This document shows, piece by piece, positions 21,907 through 30,980 of a stretch of 31,789 nucleotides of DNA. The DNA lies in NCBI RefSeq assembly GCF_000003815.2, contig NC_049995.1, positions 9,125,802-9,157,590 of the forward strand, written 5' to 3'. The position numbers were made by a program, and so were the translations under genes. A model generated the notes under the pieces. The model saw only the letters and a program-made list of their open reading frames with translations, was not told where the DNA came from and searched no databases. How positions within the stretch are numbered: position 1 is the first letter of the stretch; every line of letters begins with the position of its first letter. The stretch comes from Branchiostoma floridae. Its lineage: Eukaryota; Chordata; Leptocardii; Amphioxiformes; Branchiostomatidae.

Positions 21907-23400
21907 ACACAAAGGATCCTGATTTGCAAGCAGACTACTACACTTCTAACAAGTCAGGTTCTTCAATCGTCTTCTCCTTCGGTTTGATCTATTCTTGCCT
22001 GGCACTTCAAATTTCAAACCAACACTTCAATCAAACTGCCTTTAACATATGGCATACCAAACACTCTGCTGGGATACTGCAAAATCTATTTATTTTTGCA
22101 TGACTTAAAATTTCGAAACAGTATGGTAAATGGAGGTTTGCAAAGCGTTTTGAGTTTGTGGCTGGAATAATTCCGTAGTACAGTAGCAATACACAATTTG
22201 GAAATGAAAACTGCTAAAATAGACATTAAAATCACTGTGGACATTTCAAAATTTACAGTATTTTACAGTGCCAACATTTATGCCCTAGAACAGAATACTG
22301 ACTGACTTGAAATATTATCACTTTATTAGGAAGGAACACATACAGACATCTCTAAACTTCTTGGTAGGTGACTGGGTTTGTAAACAAAAACATCGGCTTT
22401 AGTGGTGTTGATGTTTCACAGGGCACTGGGTATTTGTCAACAACAACAACAACGACACCCAGACTAGGAAAACAAATACTTGTAGCTATGCAATCTACCA
22501 GTGTCTTTTCCCAGTAATAAATTATGCATACAGTGTGATACACACAAATACAATCTGAAGTTTTGAAACAGTCTTAAGAAATATTACGTTTCCTAGAAAA
22601 AAAATCTTTACCACGAGTTCCAAATTCTACAAAGTACAAGCACAAAATTTTGTTAGAAAAATACAGTCAGACAAAGAGAGCTTGAATCTCAGTTCTAATA
22701 AACTCTATCAAAAATACAAAAACTGAATGATCTTTTCCTACATTGGAACTAGAACCCCTGACCAGAAGAATTTGTCTAACACGATTTATTTTAGCCGAAC
22801 ACACAGTGAAATAAAAAGGGTGACCGAGAAAGGGGTTATATGAAGGACAAAGAAAGAAAAAAAAAACATGTTGGCGCATTGCACCACCCTAAAACATTTC
22901 GCAATCGTACGTAACATTTCAACGCAAACCTAATTTTCCCTACCATATTTTCCACAATCTACAATACTACGATAATTCCTAGTGGCTAAATCCGAGAAAA
23001 ACTAGACACAAATTCCACGGGGAAGCCAACAGCTGATTGTAAGAACTGCAGGAATCGCCCCAAAAATGAATGAAAGGTTTTTCTTTTTTCTGTAGCGCAG
23101 CATTTAGTTCCTAGCAACCGCTGTTTTCTTGTCGCTTCTAAAATGATGTAGGGAAAGTTTAAGGATACCTGGAAGGGAGGAAATGTTGCGGGAAGACGTG
23201 GAAGTCGCTGGGTTGGTCGTAGAGCGGGGTTGATCGCGGTTTGGGAGGCCGAAATACCGGGAGAAATGTAAGCCCAGCCGAGGAATGCGGGAAGGGCTCG
23301 GCCGGCCGGAAACTGGCTCCAACCGGCACCGCGTTTTCTCTCACACAGCAAACACGTGAGGAAAAACGCCTCAAAATCAACCCCCAGTCACAAAATAAAA
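21907..23400. other. AT-rich, then GC-rich shoulder of the promoter candidate
   Basis: 21.9-23.0 kb shows nothing except a CAA repeat. 23.12-23.35 kb becomes GC-rich (GGCCGGCCGG, CGCGGTTTGGG) with overlapping minus-strand frames typical of CpG-rich DNA. It lies just downstream of the leader-exon donor on the minus strand. Confidence 0.4.
22439..22456. repeat. (CAA)5 microsatellite
   Basis: Five CAA/AAC units followed by CGACACC. Confidence 0.7.
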
Positions 23401-23555
23401 CGTTCTAGAGAAGAAAGAGTGTCTACTCACCATAATACCCTTACACATTAGCGATAAGTGTCGCTGGGGAAGGCAACGGAGAAGAAAATTGAGGTAACAC
23501 GATGTGTTCACGACCTGAGACTCCCTCCCAACAACCGACTCAAAATGGACGATTG

Positions 23556-23563
23556 TGACGTCA
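23556..23563. promoter_or_regulatory. Perfect CRE (TGACGTCA)
   Basis: An exact palindromic CREB/ATF site within the CpG-rich promoter candidate, 14 bases from the NRF1 site. Confidence 0.55.
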
Positions 23564-23576
23564 CGGCGGGAGCTAG

Positions 23577-23588
23577 TGCGCACGCGCG
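23577..23588. promoter_or_regulatory. NRF1 consensus site (TGCGCACGCGCG)
   Basis: An exact match to the NRF1 consensus YGCGCAYGCGCR. Such sites sit close to transcription starts of broadly expressed genes. Confidence 0.55.
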
Positions 23589-23636
23589 GGGTCCAGAGGT
23601 CATGCGTCACAACCCTTAAACGTGCGTCTTTCCTTT

Positions 23637-24301
23637 TTAGGTTCCGGTTCGGAGTTTTTTTTACGAATCGTGGCCGATTTGACTGTCTCTGAAAAAAGCA
23701 CTAGCGCTTCTCAAAACATCGTTTTTCGGACAATTCAATGTTTCCGATACAAAAGGGTGCCTTGTCGCTGACCGACAGACTCATTTGACATTTTCTGTAG
23801 AAGTGTTGTTTTTGGTAAAAACCATCAAAAATATAAGCTTTTCACCCAAAAACTGCTAATTTAGGGCCATTCTTTACAGGCCGCTACACGGTAAAAATGA
23901 GTTTTCCTGGGATAATGACTAATATGGCAATGAAGGTCAAGACTTCTTCTGTATACTGAGTAAAAAGGAAAAAAAGTTATCCGATACGTTTTCCGTGAGC
24001 TCCGATGACGCTAAAACACCCAAAACGCATATAGAACGCACGATCTGGGTAATCAGGCGACGAAACGCTTTACCGCTATCGCGCGGACTAATACCAGGAA
24101 GTGTTCGCCGCACGATCAAATCTCCGACACCATAAATCGCTACGAACAACAAGCATTTGCAGAGGTATAAAAGATTATACATTGCTAAAGCGATAGCCGG
24201 AAAATCTAGAGCCAAAACTATAGAGACAACCCCTAATTTGCGTCTTATTTTTAGGGACTACTTCGATATCTGGTCACTTGAAATTCCGAACCGGAACCTT
24301 A
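23637..24301. mobile_element. 659-bp element with 14-bp TIRs and TTA target duplication, Harbinger-like
   Basis: GGTTCCGGTTCGGA (23640-23653) has its perfect complement TCCGAACCGGAACC at 24285-24298, and TTA lies directly outside both ends (23637-23639, 24299-24301). A 3-bp TTA/TAA duplication with GG-starting ends fits PIF/Harbinger MITEs (inference). A 92-codon minus-strand open frame inside (24215-23937) is not recognisable. The element abuts the upstream side of the CpG-rich promoter candidate. Confidence 0.7.
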
Positions 24302-24645
24302 ATTTGCATATTCTGTCATAAAATTTCATTCCGGGCTTCCAAAAGATTCCATCTACCATATATCCAAATTTTACTTCACTGCGATGATGACTTTCCCGAC
24401 AGGACACGCCCAAAGTCATGTACAAAATACAGTGCTTCAACGGCTTTTTCCTATGATACAAGCCTATGGCAGAGAAGGAAGATTGAGAGATACAGTTTGA
24501 CGCACTGACCGTGCGTTAGAGTATACTAATACAGACGTGAAACACTACACGTAGTAGGCTTCAGATTTCATTTCAGTTGGCTACAACCGACTTGTATGAA
24601 GCTGAACACACTGCCAAGAATTCGAAGGCACAACGAAGGCCCGAT

Positions 24646-24697
24646 GAGCTTTTATCAACGTTGATAAAAGCTCCGGATCCTTGTTGATAAAAGCTCC
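24646..24697. repeat. 28-bp perfect palindrome plus a third arm
   Basis: 24646-24673 is its own reverse complement (half-site GAGCTTTTATCAAC, centre between 24660 and 24661). A third half-site, GTTGATAAAAGCTCC, follows at 24683-24697 after a GGATCC spacer, so the right arm is duplicated. Confidence 0.85.
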
Positions 24698-25976
24698 TTG
24701 CCAAGACTAAAGAAATTCTAGTAGTTTATGATATCTTGATTAACTTTCAATGAAGGGGGATCCATTCTAAGCAAGTCATGGGCGCAAACCCCCGTTTATT
24801 TCGAATTTCGCTGCACATCCTCAAGTCTAGCGACCGTCACTTTCAAAGAATTATTCTGGAGCAAAATAAATGTGTATGGGATCAGTTCCTTGATGGGATG
24901 AAAGGATAGACCAACCAACATACAAGACCAACTGAATGCTGTTTCTTCAACCTCGCTTTATTTTGTAAATTGGAGTGGAAAAACATAATTTTCAAGTCAA
25001 AAATAATGCGAAAAGGGCAGTTCTTTTGTAGGAAAAAAAACAATTGAGAAAACGCTGACGTTGTAGGAAAGAAAATCTAGACTAGTATGTAGACAATTCC
25101 AGTACTTGAATCTTTTTTCCATTATCCCCTGCGCGCGGTATATTGCCTTGGGACCGCTTACGCAACACCACGAAGAACATTATATAATGCCCTTGACACC
25201 CGCCAGAGGTCAAAAGGGCGGATCATTTTCAACCCGGAGACATACACGGAAGTAAAATGTGAGCCCAAACTCAAGTTTCACAACAACAAAATTATTAAAA
25301 CTTCTTACCACGGCTTTCCCGATGTAAATTCCTGTCAAATAAGTGTCAATGATTCTATGCAATATGATAAAAAGCTGCTATGACTACTGAACACAAAACT
25401 GAATTACATGTATATGATCACTAGACAAAGAACCCTGAAATATTACAAGCATGAAAGGACAACCGCTGTGTCATTGCCAATAAAGAAATTATTATGCATA
25501 TCATCTTCTGTGTACAGTGCATGCACATGAAAAGAATTCGAAAAACATCAGACAGAAAATATCAATTGGCAAACAGTTGGCCACACCCGTACTGAAAATA
25601 TTACTTCGGCAAAATCGTTTTCAATTGAATATGAGCGAGTCAAAAAAATAATTATTTTGAAAATTACAAACGCAGAAAATTCCTTTTCATTGCGGCACGT
25701 TTCCAGATGTGTTATTTTCCATGTACACTGGTTGAATGACGCCATAGTTATGTGAGCCACTTGCCGCGCACGTAGGAGCTAGCGTGGGTAGATAGAAGTG
25801 CTTTCATATGACGTTCGCACTACGGGCGGTATTGAGATATATAATAGCTACAAATAAAGAGCAATTGGAGTCATAACCCGCCGTCAAAGCAAAATTATTT
25901 TCTTACAAGGAGTGGAAAATATACCAGACAGTTACGGTCATAGAAGTTGAGCCAAAACCTGAATATTTGTTTATTT
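24698..25976. other. No gene recognised
   Basis: Mixed sequence with a short GC-rich piece at 25.13 kb (CCTGCGCGCGGTA). The minus-strand frame at 25760-25548 looks random. Confidence 0.45.
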
Positions 25977-26562
25977 CCTATTAGTTTATATCAACCACAT
26001 TGGAAAAGATCATAGATCTAAGCATAAATTTGTTGTTTTTTGTTTGATTTTGTTTGATTTATTCGGCTGTATAGAGAGAAATACAGCCAGGGCTACCCAA
26101 CTAGCCGGAGGCTATTATCAAGGGCTAGCTCTGGTAACACGACAATATACAATAACAGCATTACGTTTACCGATACATGAGGTTTGATTTTCGAGCTAGG
26201 TTTAACAGAAAACGTAAGATAGGGATAACTTTGACTACAGAGGCGATCATGTGTTTACAAGCTTGACTAGCATTCGTACGATCTGTGGTACTTGTTGTTG
26301 TCGTTTTTGCAGTTTGTCAAGCACAAACAAACAATGGCTAGTGAAAACAACTTCTAGTTGACGGGGGTAAGCAAATATATACTTTGCATTTTCGGTTAAC
26401 GTTAGGCCCTAACCAAAATATTGATTATAGTTATCCTATTGGATACATTAACCACAATGGAAAAGATGATAGAAATGTAAGCATGATTTTTGTTGTTGTT
26501 GTTGTTGTAATTTGTCGAACACAAACAGCGGCTAGTAAAAACAGCTTCTAACTGACATATCA
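25977..26562. repeat. Duplicated A-B unit, first copy split by an insertion
   Basis: Unit A (CACATTGGAAAAGATCATAG and flanks, 25977-26045) resembles 26436-26490 (CACAATGGAAAAGATGATAG). Unit B (TTTGTCAAGCACAAACAAAC...GGCTAGTGAAAACAACTTCTA, 26295-26362) resembles 26491-26562 (TTTGTCGAACACAAACAGCGGCTAGTAAAAACAGCTTCTA). In the second copy A and B adjoin; in the first, about 240 bases separate them. Confidence 0.55.
26046..26290 (-). mobile_element. 5'-truncated non-LTR retrotransposon tail (minus strand), probable
   Basis: On the minus strand the segment ends CTATACAGCCGAATAAATCA followed by AACAAAATCAAAC, an AATAAATC-type simple tail like the 3' ends of CR1-like LINEs. TTGTTGTT lies beside both ends. 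It fills the gap in the first A-B unit. I see no reverse transcriptase reading frame, so only a 3' end is present; the family assignment is inference. Confidence 0.35.
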
Positions 26563-26736
26563 CGAATTAGCTACATTTTTAGATAGAGAGTTTAATACAG
26601 ATTTTCACTCGTCAGTGAGAGCTGTCCTTAGTGCTGAATTGCCTTCCATTGGAAGTGTTGTAGTCTGCCGAGTACAATTAAGTCTATGAAAAGTCCTGTG
26701 TTTCGACATGCAAAGTGCTCTTTGTGTGCGTCTGTG

Positions 26737-26783
26737 AGTTGGTTTGTATGTGTTTCTGTGTGTGTATGTATGTGTGTATGTCC

Positions 26784-26820
<37 letters not shown>

Positions 26821-27066
26821 TGTGTGTGTGTATGTGTGTGTGTGTGTGTGTGTGTGTCCGTTTTTGTGTGTATAAGAGAGTTTATGAAATAAAGGGCGTG
26901 TGTATGAAATAAAGGGTGTGTGTATGAAATAAAGGGTGTGTGTGCGCGCGCGCGCGTGTGTGTGTGTGTGTGTTTGAGAGAAAAGAGAGATCTAGAGAAA
27001 GAGAAAGTGTGTGCGTGTATGAGTACAGTATTTGTGTGTTTTATTCGTGTGCATGTGTGTGTGTGT
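26737..27066. repeat. Compound (GT)n, (GA)n, (CG)n microsatellite with 3 x 20-bp minisatellite
   Basis: A (GA)16-like run (about 26787-26818) is flanked by GT runs. At 26881-26940 the 20-base unit TGTATGAAATAAAGGGTGTG is present three times. Then comes an unbroken alternating purine-pyrimidine tract of nearly 40 bases, including GCGCGCGCGCGCG (from about 26936). Open frames here are repeat artefacts. Confidence 0.9.
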
Positions 27067-27822
27067 TTATGGAATTATCGCAAATCCAAACGCTACATTT
27101 CACACTTTGTGAAATATATTCCGGAGCAACGACTGCAACTGAGCCCAAATCGTTTCCTTCATAGTCAAAATAAATCATGATAATATACAATCGCATTATA
27201 TAACGTTATCTTACATACTCCTTTTTCAGAATTGTCTATGTGATATGTAGCTTTAGATAAAACTCCCCGTTCCAAAAGTAGTACGAAAAGACTACCAAAG
27301 GATTTTCCTAAGACTGCCTAGAGTCTAAATAAGGCTTTATGGGTGATTTCCAAGAAATGGCGTAATAATACAGACGTGTGTGTTATATCTATCACCTACA
27401 TCCAGGGTGTCACTCCGGTGTCGCATGAAATTTATGCACCGCCAAATTTTTGCTCCCTGGGGAAGTGTGGCGTTTGGGTTAGGGTTAGCCTTCAAAAAGT
27501 GCTATAGATGGTAGAATTCAGTAAAAAAAAGGTCAGCAAATGGCTAAGAGAGTCAGTTGGTGGAAGGGTAATGCTTCCTTTTCTCTGTGGGCGAAGGAGA
27601 CACATTGTCGCCCCCTTCCCAGCCCCATCCAACCCGCGAATCAGTCCCCATTTAGCCGACGTAGTTAGTCTGGTAGAAACTATTAACCAAGGGATGCTGT
27701 GTCCAATATTCCTGTGTAACCCCTGTATAAAATTACCATTTTATCGTTGTAATTGGCAGGTCATCATCATGTTTACTAACTCACTGATGATGAAACAGAC
27801 GCTTACGTTTTCCACAGCAACT
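27067..27822. other. No gene recognised
   Basis: Ordinary sequence between the microsatellite and MITE copy 1. The 105-codon frame at 27508-27825 has no domain I recognise and runs into the MITE end. Confidence 0.45.
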
Positions 27823-28020
27823 TAACGCCGGTTTACCTTTATCCGTGGGGTAACGTATATCTGCGGACATCAAGTCAACGGATGGTGTTTTTACACTAGC
27901 TGCAACATTTTCAAAATATTTCAAAGTAAAGCACAATCCTTTGACTTGGTATCCCTAAATACTCTGTATTTAATAACAACGGATATATGTTACCCCACGG
28001 ATAAAGGCGAACTAGCGTTA
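27823..28020. mobile_element. MITE family M1, copy 1 (198 bp)
   Basis: The left end TAACGCCGGTTTACCTTTAT continues CCGTGGGGTAACGTATATC. The right end, read in reverse complement, is TAACGCTAGTTCGCCTTTAT continuing CCGTGGGGTAACATATATC. The TIRs are about 36 bp with few mismatches. Inner parts (CAAGTCAACGGATGGTG and CAAGTCAAAGGATTGTG on the complement) also pair. The target duplication is unresolved. Confidence 0.75.
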
Positions 28021-28160
28021 CATGCAAAAGATTCTTATGTTGAGCACATTCCAATTCACATAGGATTTGAAACTAACTCAACTGTATATAAGAATGAAAA
28101 CAACAAAACTTCTTTACGTGCCATGGAGGAATTTGCCTCAAAATAAATCCTAAACGAGAT

Positions 28161-28380
28161 ATCAAGACCGGATATTCTGCTGCAGTACCAAGAAAAGTCA
28201 GCAGGGGGCTAAAATGTAACCACTTCTTAGGTACGAGGTGACCTAACCATATACCAAATTTGGTGACAACATTAAATCACATACATACAAACATACATGC
28301 ACTCATACAAACACTAAAACACACACAAACACATAAAGATACATGCATGTCTCTCTCGGCTCGTACATACATACAAACGC
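28161..28380. repeat. Dispersed repeat family R1, copy B, with ACAT/ACAA-rich tail
   Basis: It shares ATCAAGACCG, ATTCTGCTGCAGTACCAAG and CAGGGGGCTAAAAT with copies A and C, and ends in a degenerate ACATAC/ACAAAC tail (28277-28378). The stretch between ATCAAGACC and ATTCTGC is deleted relative to copy C. Confidence 0.5.
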
Positions 28381-28516
28381 TACCAAAATCATAACTTTCT
28401 AGACAAAGGTAACAACGACTTACAGTGTTTTGCACCATCAGAATACAGCCAACTGTTCTCTCTGGCAACATTCGCTCGACTACATTGACGACTACACCTC
28501 AGAGAGTAAAGACGCT

Positions 28517-28720
28517 GAAGCTTTGTGACGAGCCCTACAACATGTGATAATAAACGGACATTATGTCATACCTGGGCCGTGATAACGTTTGATACATGTG
28601 TTAACGTTCTAAACCGGTGTGTATTTTACGGTATCACACATGCTCTACAAGTATCACACCTGTTTTCATGGAATAGTTTGAAGTTTTGAGTCGAGCCCCA
28701 CACGATGTGATAAACGGATT
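28517..28720. repeat. Pair of about 42-bp direct repeats
   Basis: GAAGCTTTGTGACGAGCCCT...CATGTGATAATAAACGGA (28517-28558) and GAAGTTTTGAGTCGAGCCCC...GATGTGATAAACGGA (28680-28718) are similar, about 163 bases apart. Confidence 0.45.
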
Positions 28721-28838
28721 GTTGGTGCGCAGAAACCAGCAGACAATCTCATCATTACAACTCGAGGATTACAGCTCGGCGGGAAAAATCCCTGTATTTG
28801 GAAAGTGGTGGGTGGTGTAATTTCTACTCGTACCCTGC

Positions 28839-28851
28839 GTTGCTAAGCAAC
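28839..28851. promoter_or_regulatory. RFX X-box (GTTGCTAAGCAAC)
   Basis: This is a near-ideal X-box: two perfect inverted half-sites GTTGCT/AGCAAC around one base. RFX factors bind such sites upstream of cilium genes and in enhancers. No ciliary exon is recognised nearby. Confidence 0.5.
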
Positions 28852-29039
28852 GAGGACACACTCGGAGCCATACCCAATATTTTTATAACTATTTCTATGA
28901 CGCGAGTCATTTTTGTTCTCTGTTTTCTTGGCTTGTTATTTCAGAAGCAAAAGCCTGATCCGGAAAGCGGGAATCTTATTTCAAGGCTACATGACGTCAA
29001 ATTTGACATAGGTATTTAAGTTCTAGAATGTCCATTCAA

Positions 29040-29252
29040 TTTTTATTTTGCAAAGCAAAACGCCGAGCTTTCGCTCTACTAATGTTTTTTTTTACCATGT
29101 AGATCTATATGTTGTGATATATGTTGATAGATTTATTAGGACTTGATGTAATCTGTATTTATATTTTATCTGACCGTCACGTCCTTCATGACCTTAATGA
29201 AAAGTGGCCTGCAGGCCGATTTTAGCTTCTAATGAATAAATAAAGCTTTAAA
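29040..29252 (+). mobile_element. Probable LINE 3' end with AATAAATAAAG tail
   Basis: An AT-rich stretch leads into AAAAGTGGCCTGCAGGCCGA (palindromic GGCCTGCAGGCC) and ends TGAATAAATAAAG, the arrangement of non-LTR retrotransposon 3' UTRs. No reverse transcriptase coding sequence is visible upstream. Family not established. Confidence 0.35.
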
Positions 29253-29370
29253 CTATCAAACATATCTCTGTAATACGTAGACAGAGAAGATGGTATAGTA
29301 AACGCACACACAGTCAGACTAAGACACACTAATATCATGAAGGTGGCAAACCAAGAATTTAAAAAAACCG

Positions 29371-29690
29371 CCCCTGCAGTTCCAAAGCAAGTTGCTGGGA
29401 GGCCCAAACCTACACAATTTCTTTCTTGTATCAGAAATTACACCTTGTATCCGCCACCAAACAATCAAGACCGTAGCATTTACAGGTCAAAAGATAAAAA
29501 AAAAGGAAATTCTGCTGTTGTACGAAGGTAACACACCAGGGGGCACAATTGAAAAGTTGACCTTTCTTCACCCTTCCATGGATCCAACGCCTACCCAAAA
29601 TGTCATTACGATCCATCCAGATGTTCAAAAATTATGTTGACCATAAATATCCGGAACAGACAGACTCACATACATACCACAAACAATACC
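29371..29690. repeat. Dispersed repeat family R1, copy C (least interrupted)
   Basis: It contains in order GCAGTTCCAAAGCAAGTTGC, AATCAAGACCGTAGCA, GTCAAAAGATA, ATTCTGCTGTTGTACGAAGG, ACACCAGGGGGCACAA, a GATCCATCCAG stretch, and an end with TTGACCATAAATATCCGGAACA and an ACATAC-like tail. The other two copies in the window lack parts of this, so it serves as the reference. Confidence 0.5.
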
Positions 29691-30035
29691 TCCATTTAAC
29701 AATACCATAGAAATGACAAACCACGAAACAAACAGACAAAACCCCATGTACACGTGCCAACGCATCGATCACGTAAACAAACAGCAAAAATAGCCAGAAG
29801 CGAGAAAAACATGGCTTCTTCTTTTATCATTGTCTAGACAATCCTATTCTTGTTTCGTCTTTTTTTTTTACCAAGGACATACATGTGCGTGCGCAATCTC
29901 ATTTTCTGTCTTCTGATTTATGTAGGCGTCCGTTCGGTCATTCACCTTCTGGATTATCCCCAGAACTCGTCCCTTTGTACCAAACACACGAGCTCAGATC
30001 GAACACTCGACTTCGCCTATCAATCATCTTAGGCC

Positions 30036-30250
30036 ACAGCAAATGCAGAAACTTTCGCGGTGGTTTAATGTTCGCGGTTTTCGCGGTACGTGGACACTTC
30101 ACCGCGAACTTAAAACCACTTCGAACATTTTTCCATAGCAGTAAGAGATTACAGTGCATGGTGCTACCGCGGACTTAAAACCATCGCGAAAAGTCCTTTT
30201 TCCCGCTACCGCGAAATCAAATCCCCGCGAACTTAAAGCCATTTACAGTA
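30036..30250. mobile_element. CG-rich fold-back element with CGCGAACTTAAAACCA repeats
   Basis: Repeated words TTTCGCGGTGGTTT, GTTCGCGGTTTTCGCGGT, ACCGCGAACTTAAAACCAC and GCGAAATC...CGCGAACTTAAAGCC fall in opposite orientations in the two halves, ending TTTACAGTA (30250). No coding capacity. I recall such elements as abundant in amphioxus (unverified). Confidence 0.6.
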
Positions 30251-30755
30251 AATGTTATGGATGACATCCTATTCAGAGTTAAAAAAATAATGAGATAGCG
30301 CGAAAAAAAAACAAGATGGGTAGAAAAAAACAAGATGGCTAAATTTTAAAATAGACGCCATAAATGTCGCAACAAGATTTGAAGTGACAAGACGTGGCAT
30401 CACAACTAGCAAGGCATTTATTCCTGTATTAAAGAAGTGAACTAGTGTAGTAAAAGTGATTCTAGTGTGGTAAACTGGTATCGCCACTTGCAATTGGTAT
30501 TGGAGACCTGAAATCGCACTATAAGATTGTTTTGATTTCAAGTAAGACGTTTCTTTCGCCATGCTAGTCAGTTCCCGCGATCATTTGACCAGGAAGGATT
30601 ATTTCCAACCTTTATATGTGTATACATGTATTACATGTACATAGTATCAAAAAATAAAAGCAAAGTGAAAACACCGTCAAATTTTGTACAATTGCACAAG
30701 CACATAAGGTAAAGAGTGCATCTGTAGTAATTGGACATGTAGTCCTGAAGCTGTA

Positions 30756-30980
30756 TAACGCTGGTTCTCCTTTATCCGAGGGGCACCTATATCCGTTGTG
30801 CGTAAAAAAAAGCAGATTTAGGGATAAGAAGTCGACGGAAGGTGGTTTCAAATCAGAAAAAGTTGAAAATATTGAAAATTTGAAACTACAGTACAGTCCG
30901 CGGTTTTAATACTCCAAAATGGGCTGTTTTTAAAGACAACGGATAAAGGTCACCCCACGGATAAAGGTGAATTAGCGTCA
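30756..30980. mobile_element. MITE family M1, copy 2 (225 bp)
   Basis: The ends TAACGCTGGTTCTCCTTTAT and, on the complement, TGACGCTAATTCACCTTTAT both run into CCG(A/T)GGGG and TTATCCGTTG-type sequence, as in copy 1. TA flanks both sides. The interior carries GTCGACGGAAGGTGGTTT, matching GTCAACGGATGGTGTTTT of copy 1. Confidence 0.7.

Larger units (their letters stand above)
23431..23600 (-). promoter_or_regulatory. CpG-rich promoter with CRE and NRF1 sites and a minus-strand leader exon
   Basis: The segment holds a perfect CRE, TGACGTCA (23556-23563), and a perfect NRF1 palindrome-type site, TGCGCACGCGCG (23577-23588), both common in housekeeping CpG-island promoters. About 125 bases away on the minus strand is a strong 5' splice site, TTATG|GTGAGT, with the exon ending at 23431. 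The sequence between would be a non-coding first exon. The next recognised minus-strand exon is the PTP4A ATG exon at 9180, which has its own acceptor. That makes this a candidate distal promoter of PTP4A, with an intron of about 14.2 kb. It could instead serve an unrecognised transcript. Confidence 0.5.

Noticed and set aside
22986-23351. 121-codon minus-strand frame in the GC-rich shoulder
   Set aside because: Overlapping frames are open because the DNA is GC-rich. The sequence is not recognisable and lies in the inferred intron after the leader donor.
23937-24215. 92-codon minus-strand frame with some hydrophobic stretches
   Set aside because: Lies inside the TTA-flanked Harbinger-like element and shows no transposase or other known motif.
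26686-27180. Cys/Val- and Arg/Glu-rich open frames
   Set aside because: Translations of GT, GA and CG microsatellites.
28277-28380. Regularly spaced ACATACAAAC words, CRISPR-like at first glance
   Set aside because: A degenerate simple-sequence tail of an interspersed repeat in a eukaryotic genome, with no uniform repeats or unique spacers.
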